Shown piece after piece: positions 43,819 through 54,436 of a stretch of 64,000 nucleotides of DNA. This DNA comes from Sugiyamaella lignohabitans (Eukaryota; Ascomycota; Dipodascomycetes; Dipodascales; Trichomonascaceae): positions 1,612,001-1,676,000 of the forward strand of contig NC_031672.1 of NCBI RefSeq assembly GCF_001640025.1. Direction: 5' to 3'. The translations under genes and the position numbers were made by a program. How positions within the stretch are numbered: the stretch's first letter is position 1; each line of letters starts with the position of its first letter. The notes below the pieces were generated by a model, which saw only the letters and a list, made by a program, of their open reading frames with translations, searched no databases and was not told where the DNA came from.

Positions 43819-46062
43819 TTAGCTGTTGGAGGTCGGTGTGGACGATGCTACAGACGGAGTGGCAGCGTTGACGCCAGAGGAGCCCGGACTACGGGTCCGG
43901 CGGGGTACACTCGAAGCACGGGAGGTGTATCGGGACCGGGAGAGACTGTTATTTGTGTGGCGGTCCGATCCCAGGATCCTTTTGAGATGTTCTTCGAGAG
44001 CAGCGACTCGTGAAGTGAGTTCTCGAATGGTTTGGTCTTTTTGGAACCGCTCTTCGTCAAACGAGAGTGTTCGTAACCGTACAGCTTCTGACTGGACTTT
44101 CTTCTCGAGAGCTTTCTTTTCTTGCTCGAGTTCCGAGATCTGGTTATGTGCTTCAACAGCAGCACTTGACGCTTTCTGGTACTCGGTTCGCATATACTCG
44201 TTTTCAGCGTTACGAGACTCGACTCGTTCTTCCAGTTTATGAATTTCGGCATTCAGTTCAGCGATCTTGGCTGTTTGCTCGTCCAAAAGTTTCTTCTCGG
44301 GAACTTCAGTTGAGGAGATAATGGATTTGGTTTGTTTAAGCTCTTCAGTCAGTTTGCTCACTTTCTCGTCCGATCGAACAAGGTCGGCAATAGATCGCTC
44401 AGTTTTTCTTTCAGCAGCTTTGACTCTTGTTTCTAAATCTCCAATTATAAGGATTTTGTCTGCAATCTCTTCGAGAAGCCCTTCATACTCTTTCTGGCGA
44501 GATGATGCCTGGGCACGGTACGAGCGGATTTCTGCTTTCAGAGTGGAATTCTCGTTAATAACATCTTCCAGTCTTCTTAGTAAACGATGTGTAAGCACCG
44601 ATGTATGATGAGGAGGGCCGTCCGATATACTATGAGTATTACTCATTTGAAGTACCAGCAGAGGATCGGATGTCCCTAGACTGGGATATTCGACCGAGTC
44701 AGTTTCTCGTTTCAGTCGTTTAGCATTGTAATACTCATGATCCGATAGTTTACTTCGCTCGTGCTTTATCGACCCTTTTCTAGACACTCCACTGCCATTT
44801 GTATGAGACGACCGGGACCAGCCGGCCGGAGGAGATGAGCGATGGCTGCTAACACTAACGCTGTACGCATCGTCTCCGTGAACCTCAGTAAGTAGAGTAC
44901 GCTCTACATCAGCAGCAGAGTATTCAGGAATGTCTGCTAAATCAGGCAGAGGCCATGCAGTCGAGCATGTCTGAAGCCATTTGGCTAGTGGTTTCAGGTT
45001 CTGTGCATAGATGGGTTTCAAGTCATTTGGGATCGCACCCACTTTACCTCTCAGAACAACAGTTCCTGCCAACACCCGACGCAGAAATTGCACGTCATTA
45101 GTTGCATCTGTGAATGTATCACCAGAAAGTACAGAATCTAACGATCCATGACCATGGTCGACACCTACCACGCTGTGGACCCCAGAACTGAGAGGGTGTC
45201 CGTTTTCTGTATGACTGGCATCCCAGTCTCGTTTCACTTTGAGATAGATATGTTCGATGGAATTCGCAGGAATCAGTCGAATCACAGGTGTCAGAGGCTG
45301 ATCCTGGCCGCTTCCACTACTACCACCTGCAGTAACTCCACTAACTCCGCTACCTACTCCACCACCACTAGATAAGCTCTGAGAGGGACGTCCATTACGA
45401 CGAATGGCAGCAATATGATGGTCGTTAATGGAAAATGTCTGATCAAAGGCGATAATCAAGTCGAATCGTTCATCTCCTGGATAATTACTATCCAATTCAG
45501 ACGACGCTATCAGATGAATTGTAGAATATTTGGGGTCTATTTTGCCGGTATCACGAAGTTGGGAACCTGAATGGCGAATATAATTAACAAATTTGCCCTG
45601 TAAATAAGCTTCTACCAGATCCAGCGTTTTTCCAGGTCTAGAAACCAGACCCACTGTTATTCTGTACTCTTTAATGATATCGAGGATATCACCTAGAATC
45701 TTGAACTTCCCACTTGCATGCTGGAGTCGTAGCGGCACTTCTCGCAGCAGCAGATTCTTCGGAAGATAGTGGTCTACGAGCAGAAATGGATGAGTGGCCA
45801 CCAGCTGGGCATTTGTATACAGAGTATGAAGCGACTCGACCATGACCGGCCCGTCTGTCTCGAAAAACTTGAGGATGTCGCTATAGTGCGACGAAATGAC
45901 CTGGTCGGTCAATTCCTTCTGAAACTCGGTCATAGGCACCGCCAAACTATGGTCTCCCGACCATCCATTCACACCAGCCCCGGCAATCGACTCAAACAGG
46001 ATCGTATCAGGCACCGTCAAAATGGGCTCCGGCGTGCCGTCCAAAATCTTACCTAAATCCAT
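43819..46062 (-). CDS. HDA3: HDA3, subunit of the class II histone deacetylase complex
   Basis: A 747-residue protein matching the Hda2/Hda3 family, closer to Hda3. The N-terminal helicase-like domain includes FQKELTDQVISSHYSDILKF, ATHPFLLVDHYLPKNLL and SGKFKILGDILDIIKEY, then VGLVSRPGKTLDLVEAYLQG and ERFDLIIAFDQTFS. After a conserved WPLPDL...VERTLLTEVH segment comes a long coiled coil (about 480-690) and a basic Ser/Arg-rich tail. The complex deacetylates H3/H2B tails in gene repression. The single coding exon starts at 46062. A leader intron (about 46291-46067, GTGAGT donor) carrying hairpin repeat 20 is likely. Confidence 0.93.
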   Translation of the reverse strand: MDLGKILDGTPEPILTVPDTILFESIAGAGVNGWSGDHSLAVPMTEFQKELTDQVISSHYSDILKFFETDGPVMVESLHTLYTNAQLVATHPFLLVDHYLPKNLLLREVPLRLQHASGKFKILGDILDIIKEYRITVGLVSRPGKTLDLVEAYLQGKFVNYIRHSGSQLRDTGKIDPKYSTIHLIASSELDSNYPGDERFDLIIAFDQTFSINDHHIAAIRRNGRPSQSLSSGGGVGSGVSGVTAGGSSGSGQDQPLTPVIRLIPANSIEHIYLKVKRDWDASHTENGHPLSSGVHSVVGVDHGHGSLDSVLSGDTFTDATNDVQFLRRVLAGTVVLRGKVGAIPNDLKPIYAQNLKPLAKWLQTCSTAWPLPDLADIPEYSAADVERTLLTEVHGDDAYSVSVSSHRSSPPAGWSRSSHTNGSGVSRKGSIKHERSKLSDHEYYNAKRLKRETDSVEYPSLGTSDPLLVLQMSNTHSISDGPPHHTSVLTHRLLRRLEDVINENSTLKAEIRSYRAQASSRQKEYEGLLEEIADKILIIGDLETRVKAAERKTERSIADLVRSDEKVSKLTEELKQTKSIISSTEVPEKKLLDEQTAKIAELNAEIHKLEERVESRNAENEYMRTEYQKASSAAVEAHNQISELEQEKKALEKKVQSEAVRLRTLSFDEERFQKDQTIRELTSRVAALEEHLKRILGSDRHTNNSLSRSRYTSRASSVPRRTRSPGSSGVNAATPSVASSTPTSNS

Positions 46063-46066
46063 GCTT

Positions 46067-46291
46067 CTCCAGGGTCAGTAAACCAGAACTTTTGCGGGTC
46101 AGGGACATGCCTCCGGCGGCTGGGGCTGTGCCCCAGACCCCCCTGCTCCTCTCGCTTCGCTCGAGTCGTTTAGTCGGACGTGAACGGTTCTCCCGCTATC
46201 CCCGCTAACTCCTGCGAAGCAGGAGCAACCAGGGTCTGGGGCGGAGCCCCAGCCGCCGGAGGCAGCAACACCACCGCCGGTCGTAACTCAC
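46067..46291 (-). other. HDA3 probable 5' leader intron
   Basis: Donor GTGAGT at 46291, branch-like TTTACTGAC, and an AG four nt before the HDA3 ATG. About 225 nt, of which repeat 20 makes up 157. The branch is CTGAC, not CTAAC, so this is less certain than the coding introns. Confidence 0.55.
46108..46264. repeat. GC-rich hairpin repeat 20, compound, in HDA3 leader intron
   Basis: Left loop GGGGC-TGT-GCCCC. Right arm carries CTCCTGC-GAA-GCAGGAG. Edge 27 nt from the inferred donor. Confidence 0.92.
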
Positions 46292-46519
46292 CTGGACCCA
46301 AATTTAACGCCCGTGTGTATAAAAACCCGCCGATATCGCGTGAAACGGCCCGGATCGCGCGAGAGTGATGTTGGAGATGTGGAGAGGTGATCTCGTGAAC
46401 CGGGGTTGTATATATATAAATATAGCGCCGTGCCGATATTCAGCGATGCGATCAGCGAGCCCTATCACGAACCTGATCCACGTCAACTGGCTCGCAATAT
46501 CCACACAAACACAGCAGTC

Positions 46520-47917
46520 ATGGCCTCAACTGAACCTGTGACTGCCAGAAATGGCACCAATACTGTCGACCCTACAATCTCAGCTGGTAAGAGCCCCCCT
46601 TTTCCTATCTCCGGACCGGCAAATCAACTAACACATCCACAGAAGAGGTCGCTCTCTACGACCGTCAAATCAGACTTTGGGGACTCAACGCACAGAATCG
46701 GTGAGTTCGGGGATGAGGGACTGCCTCCGGCGGCTGGGGCTCTGCCCCAGACCCTGGTTGCTCCTGCTTCGCAGGAGATACCGGAGTTAGCGGGGAACCC
46801 CCGAAGAAACGACTCGAGCGAAGCGAGAGGAGCAGCGGGGTCTGGGGCGGAGCCCCAGCCGCCGGAGGCATTGTCCCCCAGTAGAAATTATGTCACAGAG
46901 TGCTAACGAAGGTGTAGAATGAGGAACTCGAAGATTCTGGTGATTGGAGTCAGTGCTGCTACGAACGAGGTGGTGAAGAATCTGGTGCTGGCGGGAGTCG
47001 GGTCGCTGACGATTCTCGATGAGAAGGAGGTTCGTGCGAGGGATTTGGGTGCCCAGTTTTTTATTGATGAGACTGATGTTGGTAAGAAGATTGCCGAGGC
47101 GGTCAAGTTTCGTGTTCAGAGACTCAATCCACGAGTGGGTCTTGAGATTGTCACTGCCAGCCTCGAGGAGAAGCTGGCGTCAGAGGGTGGTGAACAGTGG
47201 GTTCAGGGGTTCGACGTGGTTGTAGCGTCGAATCTCGATTATCATCAGCTGGCCCGTGTTAATGGCTTAACCCGTGCTGCTCATAAAAGTTTCTATGCCA
47301 CTCAGTTGTTTGGTTTGTTCGGGTATGTGTTCACTGACTTGGTGCAACACACTTTCACTACTGAAAAAGAGAAGTCTAATATAGCCACAGTAGTGGGTCC
47401 AGAAACCAAGACCCGGTCTGTTATCAAAGTCGAAACGAGAAAAGATGGTCCGAAATATCTAGAAACCATCACGAAATCAGAGGTGTATAAACCGTTTACC
47501 GACATTGTCGCCGACCCACTGTTTGCTGCAAAATACACTGCCCGAAAACTGTTGAAAGTATCAACACTGCTTCCTATCATTCTCGGATACTGGCAATTAC
47601 AATTACAATCCAGTTCTAACAAGAACAACGACGAAGAAGGAGCACATCAACAATCAACTCTGATTGACGAGACGTCTCTGTACGAAGCAGCAGTCGACAA
47701 AGCGCGACAATTGGGCATTCCTGCTGCTGTCGTCAAACCCGACACAGTCCACACGTTCGTGTCGTCCCTCGACACCGAACTCTCGCCAGTGGCAGCCGTC
47801 ATCGGCGGCATCCTCGCCCAAGACGTGCTCAACGTGCTGGGCCAGAAAGAACAGCCCATCCAAAACCTCTTCATCTTCTCTGGCGCCTCCAGTGAAGGTC
47901 CTATTTATACTGTATAA
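46520..47917 (+). CDS. AOS1: AOS1, SUMO-activating enzyme E1 subunit, three exons
   Basis: Exons are 46520-46586, 46643-46700 and 46918-47917, giving 374 residues. Aos1 pairs with Uba2 to adenylate SUMO in the nucleus. EEVALYDRQIRLWGLNAQNRMRNSKILVIG spans both exon joins and is the hallmark N-terminus of Aos1/SAE1. The inactive-subunit ThiF fold continues with LVLAGVGSLTILDEKEV and the arginine-containing AQFFIDETDVGK. The late block SPVAAVIGGILAQDVLNVLG and the C-terminal NLFIFSG are also typical. Intron 1 is 56 nt; intron 2 is 217 nt and carries hairpin repeat 21. Convergent with SEC23. Confidence 0.94.
46722..46870. repeat. GC-rich hairpin repeat 21, compound, in AOS1 intron 2
   Basis: Starts 21 nt after the donor. 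Left hairpins GGGGC-TCT-GCCCC and CTCCTGC-TTC-GCAGGAG; right loop GGA. About 68 nt of intron remain without it. Confidence 0.92.
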
Positions 47918-47940
47918 ACGTCTTCTCCGTTGTCAGGTGC

Positions 47941-48090
47941 TGCCTCCGGCGGCTGGGGCTCCGCCCCAGACCCCGCTGCTCCTCTCTCGCTCCGCTCGAG
48001 TCGTTACGCCGGGGGTCCCCGCTAGCTCCGGTATCTCCTGCGAAGCAGGAGCAACCAGGGTCTGGGGCGGAGCCCCAGCCGCCGGAGGCC
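47941..48090. repeat. GC-rich hairpin repeat 22, compound
   Basis: Lies between the convergent 3' ends of AOS1 and SEC23, starting 24 nt after the AOS1 stop. The right arm carries CTCCTGC-GAA-GCAGGAG. Confidence 0.92.
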
Positions 48091-48166
48091 GCAAGGGGAC
48101 CGCGGTGGATCTAGGAAACTGTATATTAAGAAAAAATGTGTATGTAAATAGGACAGATGGCGGGGT

Positions 48167-50731
48167 TTACGAGTTGCCGGCGACAGCGAGCTTTTGGAGG
48201 TGGCCCATGAAGGTCTGGAGACTGACGTCGTCGGTGAGCACGACGGCCGAGCCTGCGGCGGTGCCGTAGGAACCGCTTGTTTGGTGAGTGTTGGAAGGGT
48301 TGAGTTTAGACAGCAGGAACCGGGCTTGCGATCCACCGGCATCCGTGTCAATGAAACGGGGCAGTGGGAATCGGTCTACAAGCAGCTCAGCAGCCTCGGC
48401 TCGTGGTCCTTCCAGCAGCTGTTTGAAGTTCTCGTGCTCTTCTTGGTCTTGGTATCCAGCCTTTCTCCACATAGCAATGGTTTCTCCGTGGAAAATCAAA
48501 ATGTGGAAAAAGGTATCCAACAGCAGAATATGGTCGGGTTTAATCGATACAGAATCCAGCAGCACGGGCTCTGGCTCTTGGTCGAATGTGAACGAGATCA
48601 AAGTGGGTTGGATCATGATCAAAGAATTAGTCAAATCTTCACGGTTCAAACAGTGACGGTAAAAAGCAGTCTCGTCAGGTGAATTGTTAAACACTTGCAA
48701 AAATTGCGATCTTCGTAAGTGGAACATGAATTGTGGGTACAAGGTGAAGTTTTGTGACAGACGGAACGACGAGGGGTCATCTTTACGGTAATCAGCAAAC
48801 TTCTGACACAGTCGAATGAGCATTCGATCGGTCCAACGCAGGATATCCGGGCCGTCCTCGACCTCGGCTTTATACACAGCGATTCGTGCCATGAGCACGG
48901 CAGCAGCCTCTTGATCAAACGAGGCTGCGATGCTGGGGTCGCCTCCACCAAGCATGTTTCGGATCAATGTCGTCACTCTCAATCGGTATGTACCGTTCGA
49001 ATGTTGATAATGGGTCAAAAACTGGATAGTAGCATGTTGTACAGGACCAGGACCGGGGTTGGCACCATTAGCTCCTCCTTGTGTAGCCACCTCGAAAAAG
49101 AATCCATAAGTGTGAGCAGGAGTAATAGAACACATTTTCCACGACGAAGTCTGACCAATTCCGATCTCGGTATCAGCTACACTAACAGACTTCTTATTAA
49201 GAGACACAGCATGGCCAATCAGGCCAGATACCTTCAAATCTTTACTGGTAAGAACGTCACACGAGGCATTAAATCCCATTTCTAGGAATCCTTGGTCATC
49301 CTTGTTAAAAATTCTTTGAATGGATTGCTTGAAAATCGATGTTGAGAAAGCATCAGTCAGAATCATTACACCACCAGTCGAGTTTGGTAGTGACTTCATT
49401 TCTTGCATACCGATTTGATCATAACAACCGGCGAAAATGTCGACAGCATGTCCATTAAGAGCAGTTCGTTTAGCAAGAGCTTCATAGAACTTGACAGCCT
49501 TTTTATAATGTTTAGCACTATCACGCTCGATATCGTGGTGCGATCTGATAGGTTCTCTAAGCTCGGGACCCACAACCATACCAGGACCTTCAGTAGGAGG
49601 ACCACCTGCAAAAAACATGATTCTAGCTCCACTATTAGGGAAAGACTGTTCTAGCAAACTGACGGCCACACTAAGAGCCACACCGGAACAACGAACTGGG
49701 CGACGATCACTAGCCACGGGCCAGGGGTCTTTTTCCAGCTGTTCAATGATATTAGTCAATTGGAACTCACACTGTTGCAAAGGCAACAAAAATCTCGAAA
49801 ATGGTGGGGGTCCAGCATTATTAACGCCTCCTTGAGGTCTAGGAGGAGCTAAACCAAGCATTTCTTGCACACCCTTGGCTGTATAGTCCTTATTACCACG
49901 GAACACATAGCTCTTATTACAACTGGCATGACCCAATTCATGAACCTGAGTCATGGCACCAAATGTGACTAAACCAACCAAAGCATTAGGGGGCAATAAA
50001 CTCAAACAAACAATAATCGAGTCCTTTAAAGCCTGCAAATTCTCTTCATCCTGACAAGTGTCGATAACAAACAAGAAAATAGGAGGCGTTTGAACCGGTC
50101 GCGAAAGCACATACTCAGTAGTTGAACTAGTGGGAAGCAATTCATGAGGCAAAGCGTTCTGCGAAATGTCCTTATAATGAGGAGGCAAAGGGTTTCTCGA
50201 CAAACAGAACGGACAGATCCAGATCCGGGCTCGCAAATCCAACTGACAAAACGGGTTCAACACTGCTCTACAGGGAGCACGACACGTCACGGGCTCATAC
50301 TGCAACACTGCCAAGTCCGTCTTCTCTCTCAACGGAGTATACAAAGTGGAAATGGGCACCACAGTCCGCGACGCCTCTAATTTGGTTGACGGGAAGCAAT
50401 TCCACGAGAATCTCACTCCGTCCTGCTCCTCGTACTCCTCAAAATCCTGTTTCCGTTAGAACTGTTCGTTTGGGGGGGTGAGGGACTACCTCCGGCGGCT
50501 GGGGCTCCGCCCCAGACCCTGGTTGCTCCTGCTTCGCAGGAGATTGCGGCCATTTCGACGAGAATCGACTCGAGCGAAGCGAGAGGAGCAGCGGGGTCTG
50601 GGGCAGAGCCCAGCCGCCGGAGGCACCAGGCCCCCCGACCCCGCGTTGTGGGGCCTCAATTCTCACGCCAGGCGGTCTTGGTTCGGGTCTAGTCGCGATG
50701 CCACGCTCGAATCGCCGGTAGTACTCACCAT
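48167..50731 (-). CDS. SEC23: SEC23, COPII coat subunit and Sar1 GAP; start codon alone in exon 1
   Basis: Exons are 50731-50729 (just the ATG) and 50446-48167, giving 760 residues (yeast 768). Sec23 activates Sar1 GTP hydrolysis in ER export. The second exon begins [20 protein letters not shown], matching yeast MDFETNEDINGVRFTWN, so the initiator must come from a separate exon; ATG followed at once by GTGAGT provides it. The zinc finger cysteines are in [13 protein letters not shown] and [37 protein letters not shown] and [23 protein letters not shown] are trunk, gelsolin-like and C-terminal landmarks. The 282-nt intron contains hairpin repeat 23. Confidence 0.94.
50488..50625. repeat. GC-rich hairpin repeat 23, compound, in SEC23 intron
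   Basis: Starts ACCTCCGGCGGC. The right inner stem has lost one C (GCAGAGCCCAGCC). It lies 103 nt after the donor, farther than in other introns. Confidence 0.9.
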
Positions 50732-51376
50732 TTTTGGTATCTGTTCGCGTCGATGCTGCTGCAAAAATGCGGTTGATGCCTGTGAACTGGCTATTGTCAA
50801 CCATCTTAACAGCTCATCAGATTTCATGTCCCTTCGCGGTCTCGCCCTAACCCAGTTTTAACCTCCGAGGCCGCTGCTCAGGGGGTGTGCGGCTGGCCAG
50901 CGATCGAGAAGGGCGATGTCAGGGGAAGGGAGGAGATGATTTTGTTTATTTGCCGGCTGGTTGGTTTGTTATGCTTTTAAGGTGATTGGATAGTGTGGGA
51001 GGAGGGTGCTTGACTGTTCTGGATTTTGAGGCGGTCGCGTGATTTGTCCTGGTCAGGCTGCCTGTGGCAGATGGGACTCGGCTCCAGTCGTTGGAGCAAA
51101 GAGCTTTCGGTCCCAATAATTGTGAAATGGGCTCGTGATATTTCATTCAAAATTGGATGATTTTGGGGGGTTGGGGCTTGGATTTGAACTTGGTTTAATA
51201 GCGAGTGAACTTTATAACAATTTGATAAAGATTGGTGGGCCGGTTGTTCAGTTCTGTGGGAATGATTGTGATCAACTCAGTGGTAGTAGTCCGGAAACTA
51301 TTCATCTCCTATGATATTACCTCTGAAAATCCCATGTTTGAGGAATCTGTGCCAATAGAGTCTCGAGAGGTCCCCA

Positions 51377-51430
51377 ACGAAACGAGCGAAGCGAGCAACG
51401 GGTCCGGGCGGAGCCCGGCCGCCGGAGGCA
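51377..51430. repeat. GC-rich hairpin repeat 24, divergent with compensated stem
   Basis: The inner stem is CCGGGC-GGA-GCCCGG instead of CTGGGGC-GGA-GCCCCAG: both strands of the stem changed together and pairing is kept. Confidence 0.85.
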
Positions 51431-51714
51431 AACATCTTCTCCCTACGAACCTGACTAGCACTTAGAAAATCTCCAGCCAAGGCTCTAGTCCGGAAGTACA
51501 CGGTTTTTATGGTTCTAAACTGCCTCCTGGCCTCTTGAGACTTCTTGTGACTTTGTGCTGAAATCAACGGAGAATCGTGCTGCTGCAGGGTCTGGGCATA
51601 TAATCAGTGATCGCCAGGTACCAGTGCCGATCCAGGCATGTCTATAAGTAGCCAAGAGTGAACAGTGAGGCAACAGAGCTTATGAATATCGGGACCAGTA
51701 GTGCCAAGTTCTGA

Positions 51715-52170
51715 TGCTAACCATTCACAGATGTACTCCACCTAGATTCCACTACTAAACCATTCAGGCTCTTCTTTCTTCATTCTTTTCTATTTATTAT
51801 TAGCCTCTGGTCAAGGCAGGCGGTGAGGGAAGCTGCCGGAGCGAGAACAGATTGCATCGCCCTCCAATTCTCCCTCATTATCTTATTTATTGGCCTCACA
51901 GCTGGAGAAAAGACAAAAGCCTTTCGAAGAGAACACAAATTGCGTCGTGTCCTTAGGCTCTACATCCTCATCATCATTATTTATTGACATCAATCATGGA
52001 CTGACGAAACGAACACAATCTGCATCGTGTCTTCAGGATTCGCTACCAGACAACCTTCTATCAAAGAGAGTGACTTTGCATCATAAACTATTCTACATCA
52101 TCATCTTTCACCATCAGTCTCTTCATCAGAGTCACAGAAGATCCTCTCTGTTCGCGAATCTTTCATGATT
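51715..52170 (+). repeat. Third, partial copy of the non-coding module of the inverted duplication
   Basis: Matches 39605-39905 in order: ATTCACAGA.GTA.TCCA, TTTATTATTAGCCTCTGG, GAGGGAAGCTGCCGGAGCGA, then repeats of AACACAAnnTGCrTCGTGTC. It has three such units where the right arm has two. The membrane-protein gene is not present beside it. Confidence 0.8.
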
Positions 52171-52491
52171 GCTAGCTCTTCATTAATAGATTCTATTGGC
52201 CAAGCCTTCTATTCCATTGTCTGTCCATAAAACTACTTTATCTCTACTTTACTCTCTACTTCTACTATAATAATACTACTCTTCTCTACTCCTACTTCTT
52301 TATCTATGCCATACCGAATCCTCAGTTCATTCCAAAGATTAACATAAATGATCTCCAGAAAAAGGGTCTCATCTTCGGACTCTGTCATGATCCCTGCATA
52401 TACCTCAATAAGTGACACATTTTGATACACACCATGTAGATAGTGTATGTGAACGAATGTTGAAGATGGGTGATAAGTTTGGTTCACAGCG

Positions 52492-53943
52492 ATGTCAAAA
52501 AGTGCGTGGAAATGGCCTGTTTATGGCGGGCTGGTGCTACGGCTCTTGGTATTCTGGCAGTTTGTGACGTTACCAGCGATACTAGATGGATCTGTAGAAT
52601 GTTCGACGCCTGTCACGTCGTTTAAACGTCTTCAAGAGGGAGTGTTCCATTTTGTTCACAGCGGGTCTCCATATAGTGGCGTGTGTCATCAGTCTCCACT
52701 ATTAGTGGCATTATTTGTTCTCTTTCCTCATGGACGAGATGTTTCATTCTGGTCCGTTAACGTCCTTTATTCGGTAATTGATGTGGTCACCGGATGGCTG
52801 CTTATGAGCATCGCTCAACATCTCCTCAATAAACATTCCAGTTCGAGTAAGAAACCAATTGTGGTGCTCCAGAAGGATCAGACGAGTGAAAAACGCGAAA
52901 AGATTGAAAAAGAAGCTACTCAAACTGATACTACTTCAGAATTGAACTCTAAAACCGAGTCTTCAAAAAAAACCGTGGATGCTGTTGCTGCTACTACTGG
53001 TTCTTCTGGTGCTGGTGCTCTCGACAACGATACCATCTCAACAGTAGTCAACTCTGATCCCTGCTTCACTGCCAATGTCGTCGGAGCAGCTTATTTATTT
53101 AACCCATTGATCCTCCTATCAACCTTTTCACGGTCAACTACCGTCTTCACCAATGCCACCATTGCTGCTTCCATCCACTCTGCGGTTGTTGGTAAACCGG
53201 CCAGAGCAATGGTATTCCTTGCTCTAGCTTCGTCTCTCTCATTCTATCCAGTCTACCTAGCACCAGCATTGGCTCTTATCATCCGGCAAACTGAGGCTGC
53301 TAATGCTACCACTACCTCTACTACCTCTAACAAATCGTCATTGGCACGACTGGCCCTGATATTCACAGGCTCTATTGCATCACTGTTTGTTCTGGGCTTC
53401 TTAACCACTCAATCATGGTCTTTTGTACCCTCTACATACGGAACTATTCTACTATTCCAGGATCTGACTCCTAATATTGGTCTTTGGTGGTATTTTTTCA
53501 CCGAAATGTTCGACTTTTTCCGACCCTTTTATATCGGCGTGTTCCAGATGTTTGTCGCAAGTTTCGGTCTTCCTGTCACTATTCGCTTACAAACCCAACC
53601 TCTCTTTGCTTTAATCAGCGTGCTGGGCCTGATATCGGTCTTTAAAAGCTACCCCGAGGTGGGCGATATTGGTTTCTACCTATCTCTATTGACCCTGTAC
53701 AAACCCATCTTCTCACTCTTGCGATACCGTCTGCAGTCAGGACTGGCTCTTCTCTACTGCTCTGTACTAGCACCCACTTTCTTCTATCTCTGGATCTATC
53801 TTGGTTCAGGAAACTCTAACTTCTTCTATGCCATCACCCTTGTACACACTCTAGGCATGACCCTGACGCTCTCAGATACCATCTGGGCAGCCCTCCGTTT
53901 AGAATATGACAACGGCGCCAATAACGCTCTTGTCCAAATTTAA
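52492..53943 (+). CDS. GAB1: GAB1, GPI transamidase subunit (PIG-U family)
   Basis: A 483-residue multi-pass ER membrane protein of the complex that attaches GPI anchors to proteins such as the one at 22030-23259. The N-terminus has the PIG-U lumenal pattern: TPVTSFKRLQEGVFHFVHSG, SPYSGVCHQSPLLVAL. FNPLILLSTFSRSTTVFTN and the long-range signature NIGLWWYFFTEMFDFFRPFY are strongly conserved. Yeast Gab1 is 394 residues; most of the extra length is a charged, Ser/Thr-rich insertion at about 115-185 (KKPIVVLQKDQTSEKREK and beyond), between two membrane helices. Convergent with the small gene at 54118. Confidence 0.92.
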   Translation: MSKSAWKWPVYGGLVLRLLVFWQFVTLPAILDGSVECSTPVTSFKRLQEGVFHFVHSGSPYSGVCHQSPLLVALFVLFPHGRDVSFWSVNVLYSVIDVVTGWLLMSIAQHLLNKHSSSSKKPIVVLQKDQTSEKREKIEKEATQTDTTSELNSKTESSKKTVDAVAATTGSSGAGALDNDTISTVVNSDPCFTANVVGAAYLFNPLILLSTFSRSTTVFTNATIAASIHSAVVGKPARAMVFLALASSLSFYPVYLAPALALIIRQTEAANATTTSTTSNKSSLARLALIFTGSIASLFVLGFLTTQSWSFVPSTYGTILLFQDLTPNIGLWWYFFTEMFDFFRPFYIGVFQMFVASFGLPVTIRLQTQPLFALISVLGLISVFKSYPEVGDIGFYLSLLTLYKPIFSLLRYRLQSGLALLYCSVLAPTFFYLWIYLGSGNSNFFYAITLVHTLGMTLTLSDTIWAALRLEYDNGANNALVQI

Positions 53944-53970
53944 TAAAGAATTATCTTTTCCGTGCCATTC

Positions 53971-54033
53971 TGCCTCCGGCGGCTGGGGCTTCGCCCCAGA
54001 CCCCACTGCTCCTCTCGCTGCGCTCGAGTCGTT
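53971..54033. repeat. GC-rich hairpin repeat 25, single arm
   Basis: Loop GGGGC-TTC-GCCCC. It starts 28 nt after the GAB1 stop, between convergent genes. Confidence 0.9.
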
Positions 54034-54117
54034 GCGTCTACGAGACATTCTGTTTCTTGTGAGGTAGGGGGTACAGGATCGGGGGATAGATGGGTCGTTG
54101 GAGACTGGGTCGTGAGG

Positions 54118-54436
54118 CTACTGTTCATTGGCGTTGATGTTGCTGGCAGGACGGCGACCACGGCCTCTTTTATTTGTTTCCCGAGACACTTCCTTGACAA
54201 TCAGTGAAAGACTGTGCGCGTCGTTTTGGATTGTGACGCGATTCTCAATGGCATTTTCGATCTCTTGCTTGATGTTGCTGGTGAGGATTCGCATCGACTC
54301 GAGCATGGCTCGGAAGCTTCTGAGCGCCTCAAGTTCCTATCCCAGTTAGCAATTCGTAATCCTATAAAACCGGACACTGCCGCTGACAGAATTCTGTATT
54401 AATAAAACTCACTTTGTCCCTATCCTGGTCGTCCAT
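54118..54436 (-). CDS. Small coiled-coil protein, two exons, unrecognised
   Basis: Exon 1 is 54436-54413 (MDDQDRDK), exon 2 is 54336-54118; the 76-nt intron has a GTGAGT donor and CTAACTGGGATAG end. The product is 80 residues: a single predicted coiled helix from ELEALRSFRAMLE through IENAIENRVTIQNDAHSLSL, then a basic tail KRGRGRRPASNINANEQ. The size and heptad pattern recall small subunits of kinetochore, DASH or BLOC-type complexes, but no motif identifies it and I assign no function. The clean splice signals and frame continuity support a real gene. Confidence 0.65.

Larger units (their letters stand above)
50732..52491. other. Gene-poor region between SEC23 and GAB1
   Basis: No supported gene. 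Holds divergent hairpin repeat 24 and the third copy of the duplicated non-coding module (51715-52170), then a CT-rich stretch near 52230-52310. Confidence 0.5.
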
